17,487 nt of DNA from an uncultured Erysipelotrichaceae bacterium (lineage in GTDB: Bacteria; Bacillota_I; Bacilli_A; Erysipelotrichales; Coprobacillaceae): positions 1-17,487 of the forward strand of contig UQVG01000012.1 of the NCBI GenBank assembly GCA_900544435.1, in the 5' to 3' direction. Positions 16,266 to 17,487 of the stretch are shown here, in pieces. The translations under genes and the position numbers were made by a program. Position 1 is the stretch's first letter; every line of letters starts with the position of its first letter. The notes beneath the pieces are model-generated. The model ran no database searches, had not been told where the DNA came from, and worked only from the letters and a program-made list of their open reading frames with translations.

Positions 16266-16988
16266 TTATTCTGCAGCAGCTGTTTCTACAGCTTCTTCTA
16301 CTACAGTTTCTTCAACTTCTTCTGGAGTGTAATCTACTAATTCATGTACTGGATTTACTTGACCAGCTTTTTTGATAGCAGTTTTAACAACAACTAAACC
16401 TTTTTTAGGTCCTGGTACTGAACCTTTGATTAATAATAAGTTGTTTTCTGGATCTACTGCTACAACTTCTAAGTTTTGAATTGTACGAGTTACATGTCCC
16501 ATTTGTCCTGGTAATTTTTTACCTGGAGCGATTCTGTTTGGAGCGATTGGTCCCATTGAACCAACAATTCTATGAGCTCCTGAACCATGTCCTTTAGGAC
16601 CAATGTGTTGTCCATGTCTCTTAATAACACCTTGATAACCTTTACCTTTTGAAGTTCCTGTTACATCTACAACTTCACCAGCTACGAAGCTATCAACAGT
16701 AATTTTATCTCCAACTTCATAACTCATCATTTCGTCAAAACGAAATTCTTTAATGAAGCGCTTAGGAGCTGTGTTAGCTTTGTTTGCAATTCCTTTTTCA
16801 GCTTTGTTTGCTAATTTTTCTCTTTTATCTTCAAAACCAACTTTAACAGCATCATAACCATCAGTTGCAACTGTTTTCTTTTGTAATACTACGTTTTCAG
16901 TAGCTTCTACAACAGTAACAGGGATTAAAACACCATCAGTTGTGAAGACTTGAGTCATTCCAATCTTACGACCTAAGATTCCTTTCAT
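16266..16988 (-). CDS. rplC: 50S ribosomal protein L3
   Basis: L3 is one of the two assembly-initiating proteins of the 50S subunit. Its extension approaches the peptidyl transferase centre. The protein begins [20 protein letters not shown] and has [16 protein letters not shown] and the loop [20 protein letters not shown]. At 240 residues it is about 30 longer than Bacillus L3. The excess is a C-terminal tail of Glu, Val, Thr and Ala ([18 protein letters not shown]). It follows rpsJ by 21 nt with an AAAGGTG ribosome binding site. Confidence 0.97.
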   Translation of the reverse strand: MKGILGRKIGMTQVFTTDGVLIPVTVVEATENVVLQKKTVATDGYDAVKVGFEDKREKLANKAEKGIANKANTAPKRFIKEFRFDEMMSYEVGDKITVDSFVAGEVVDVTGTSKGKGYQGVIKRHGQHIGPKGHGSGAHRIVGSMGPIAPNRIAPGKKLPGQMGHVTRTIQNLEVVAVDPENNLLLIKGSVPGPKKGLVVVKTAIKKAGQVNPVHELVDYTPEEVEETVVEEAVETAAAE

Positions 16989-17009
16989 GAGTTACACCTT
17001 TTACCTTTC

Positions 17010-17318
17010 TTATAATTTAATTTCAATATCTACACCACTAGGTAATTCTAATCTAGTTAAAACATCAACTGTTTCTGGTGTAGGATTCACAATGTCGATT
17101 AAACGTTTGTGAGTTCTAATTTCAAATTGTTCACGTGAATCTTTATATTTGTGAACAGCTCTAAGGATTGTATATATTTCCTTTTCAGTAGGTAATGGTA
17201 CTGGACCAACTACTTGAGCACCTGATTTTTTTGCAGAAGAAATAATTTTTTCTGCTGAAGCATCTAGAATTTTATGATCAAATGATTTTAATCTAATTCT
17301 AATTTTATTATTTGCCAT
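17010..17318 (-). CDS. rpsJ: 30S ribosomal protein S10
   Basis: S10 is in the 30S head. As NusE, it also joins NusB in transcription antitermination. The start at 17318 ([19 protein letters not shown]) gives 102 residues, the family norm, and has AAAGGAGAG six bases upstream. A longer in-frame reading from 17381 adds 21 unconserved residues that run through the structured leader and is rejected. The loop [20 protein letters not shown] and [18 protein letters not shown] are canonical. It is the first gene of the super-operon, preceded by its own promoter. Confidence 0.98.
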   Translation of the reverse strand: MANNKIRIRLKSFDHKILDASAEKIISSAKKSGAQVVGPVPLPTEKEIYTILRAVHKYKDSREQFEIRTHKRLIDIVNPTPETVDVLTRLELPSGVDIEIKL

Positions 17319-17442
17319 GATATTCTCTCCTTTCAAATTCATATAGGATTTGATCCACTCGTTACGAATTACCTGAAACATGCCGTTTCATGACAACGCT
17401 TTTCGGTGTTTCAGCAACCTCGCACTTCTTCGTGACATCAAC
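17319..17442 (-). promoter_or_regulatory. Structured 5' leader of the S10 operon
   Basis: Between the predicted start of transcription and rpsJ lie about 124 nt that can fold. CTGAAACA and TGTTTCAG (plus 17407-17414 and 17373-17380) form a perfect 8-bp stem, extended by CCG/CGG (17404-17406 and 17383-17385) across a 2-nt bulge. A second unit pairs AATTC/GAATT (17366-17370 and 17336-17340) around a GGAT-CAA-ATCC hairpin (17346-17356) and abuts the ribosome binding site. GTGCGAGGTTGCTGA precedes the main stem, a block I recall upstream of rpsJ in other Firmicutes. No U-run follows either hairpin, so control by transcription termination is not evident. Confidence 0.6.
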
Positions 17443-17448
17443 ATCGGT

Positions 17449-17477
17449 ATTATATGATAATTATACCCATTATGCAA
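17449..17477 (-). promoter_or_regulatory. Promoter of the S10-spc-alpha operon
   Basis: A perfect -10 TATAAT (plus 17449-17454) stands 17 bp from TTGCAT (plus 17472-17477), a half match to the -35 consensus. An A-run (plus 17481-17487), at the position of an UP element, lies just upstream and reaches the window edge. A second TATAAT overlaps the spacer (plus 17460-17465), so tandem starts 11 bp apart are possible. Transcription would begin near 17442. Confidence 0.7.
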
Positions 17478-17487
17478 TACTTTTTTT

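Noticed and set aside
124..17318. Code 4 (TGA read as tryptophan), as in Mycoplasma
   Set aside because: All proteins have full family length without internal TGA, and tryptophan codons examined in truA and secY are TGG, so the standard bacterial code fits.
17319..17381. 21-residue N-terminal extension of S10
   Set aside because: It covers the structured leader and ribosome binding site. The family starts at MANNKIR, where length becomes the canonical 102.
1..17487. A novel defence, mobile or biosynthetic system
   Set aside because: Every coding region was assigned to a universal housekeeping family and all are collinear on one strand. No unassigned gene, direct repeat array, att-like site or compositional shift was found.

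Overview
The window is a compact, AT-rich stretch of a low-GC Gram-positive chromosome (Firmicutes/Bacillota in the broad sense). Protein sequences and gene order fit an Erysipelotrichia- or Mollicutes-related lineage better than a classical Bacillus, but this lineage call is inference. Every gene lies on the minus strand, so transcription runs from high to low coordinates. No non-coding stretch exceeds about 170 bases. I see no tRNA, rRNA, insertion sequence, prophage or CRISPR.

Region 1 (17487 to 3366) is the universal S10-spc-alpha ribosomal protein super-operon. It opens with a promoter at 17449-17477 and a structured leader of about 124 nt. The genes follow in this order: rpsJ-rplC-rplD-rplW-rplB-rpsS-rplV-rpsC-rplP-rpmC-rpsQ (S10 block), rplN-rplX-rplE-rpsN-rpsH-rplF-rplR-rpsE-rpmD-rplO-secY (spc block), then map-infA-rpmJ-rpsM-rpsK-rpoA-rplQ (alpha block). 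A strong intrinsic terminator at 3366-3392 follows rplQ. Two short genes, rpmD (8591-8770) and rpmJ (5587-5700), were read directly from the sequence. Together the genes supply 23 ribosomal subunits plus S14 and L36 in zinc-binding form, initiation factor IF-1, RNA polymerase alpha, the SecY translocon channel and methionine aminopeptidase, i.e. the core of translation, transcription and protein export/maturation. The usual adk gene between secY and map is missing and replaced by a 126-nt gap.

Region 2 (3363 to 1) is a separate transcription unit, ecfA1-ecfA2-ecfT-truA, with its own near-consensus promoter (3335-3363) packed against the rplQ terminator. It encodes the energising module of an energy-coupling factor vitamin transporter (two ATPases and the T transmembrane subunit) and tRNA pseudouridine synthase A. 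The genes overlap (25, 8 and 1 nt), implying translational coupling. An intrinsic terminator at 13-49 closes the unit.

The content is conserved housekeeping, and I do not see an undescribed biological system here. Points worth a second look are the missing adk, the complete absence of TGA stop codons in 33 genes, the rpsJ leader, the terminator/promoter junction, and several family-level sequence deviations (EcfT signature, L22 hairpin, L3 and S5 tails).
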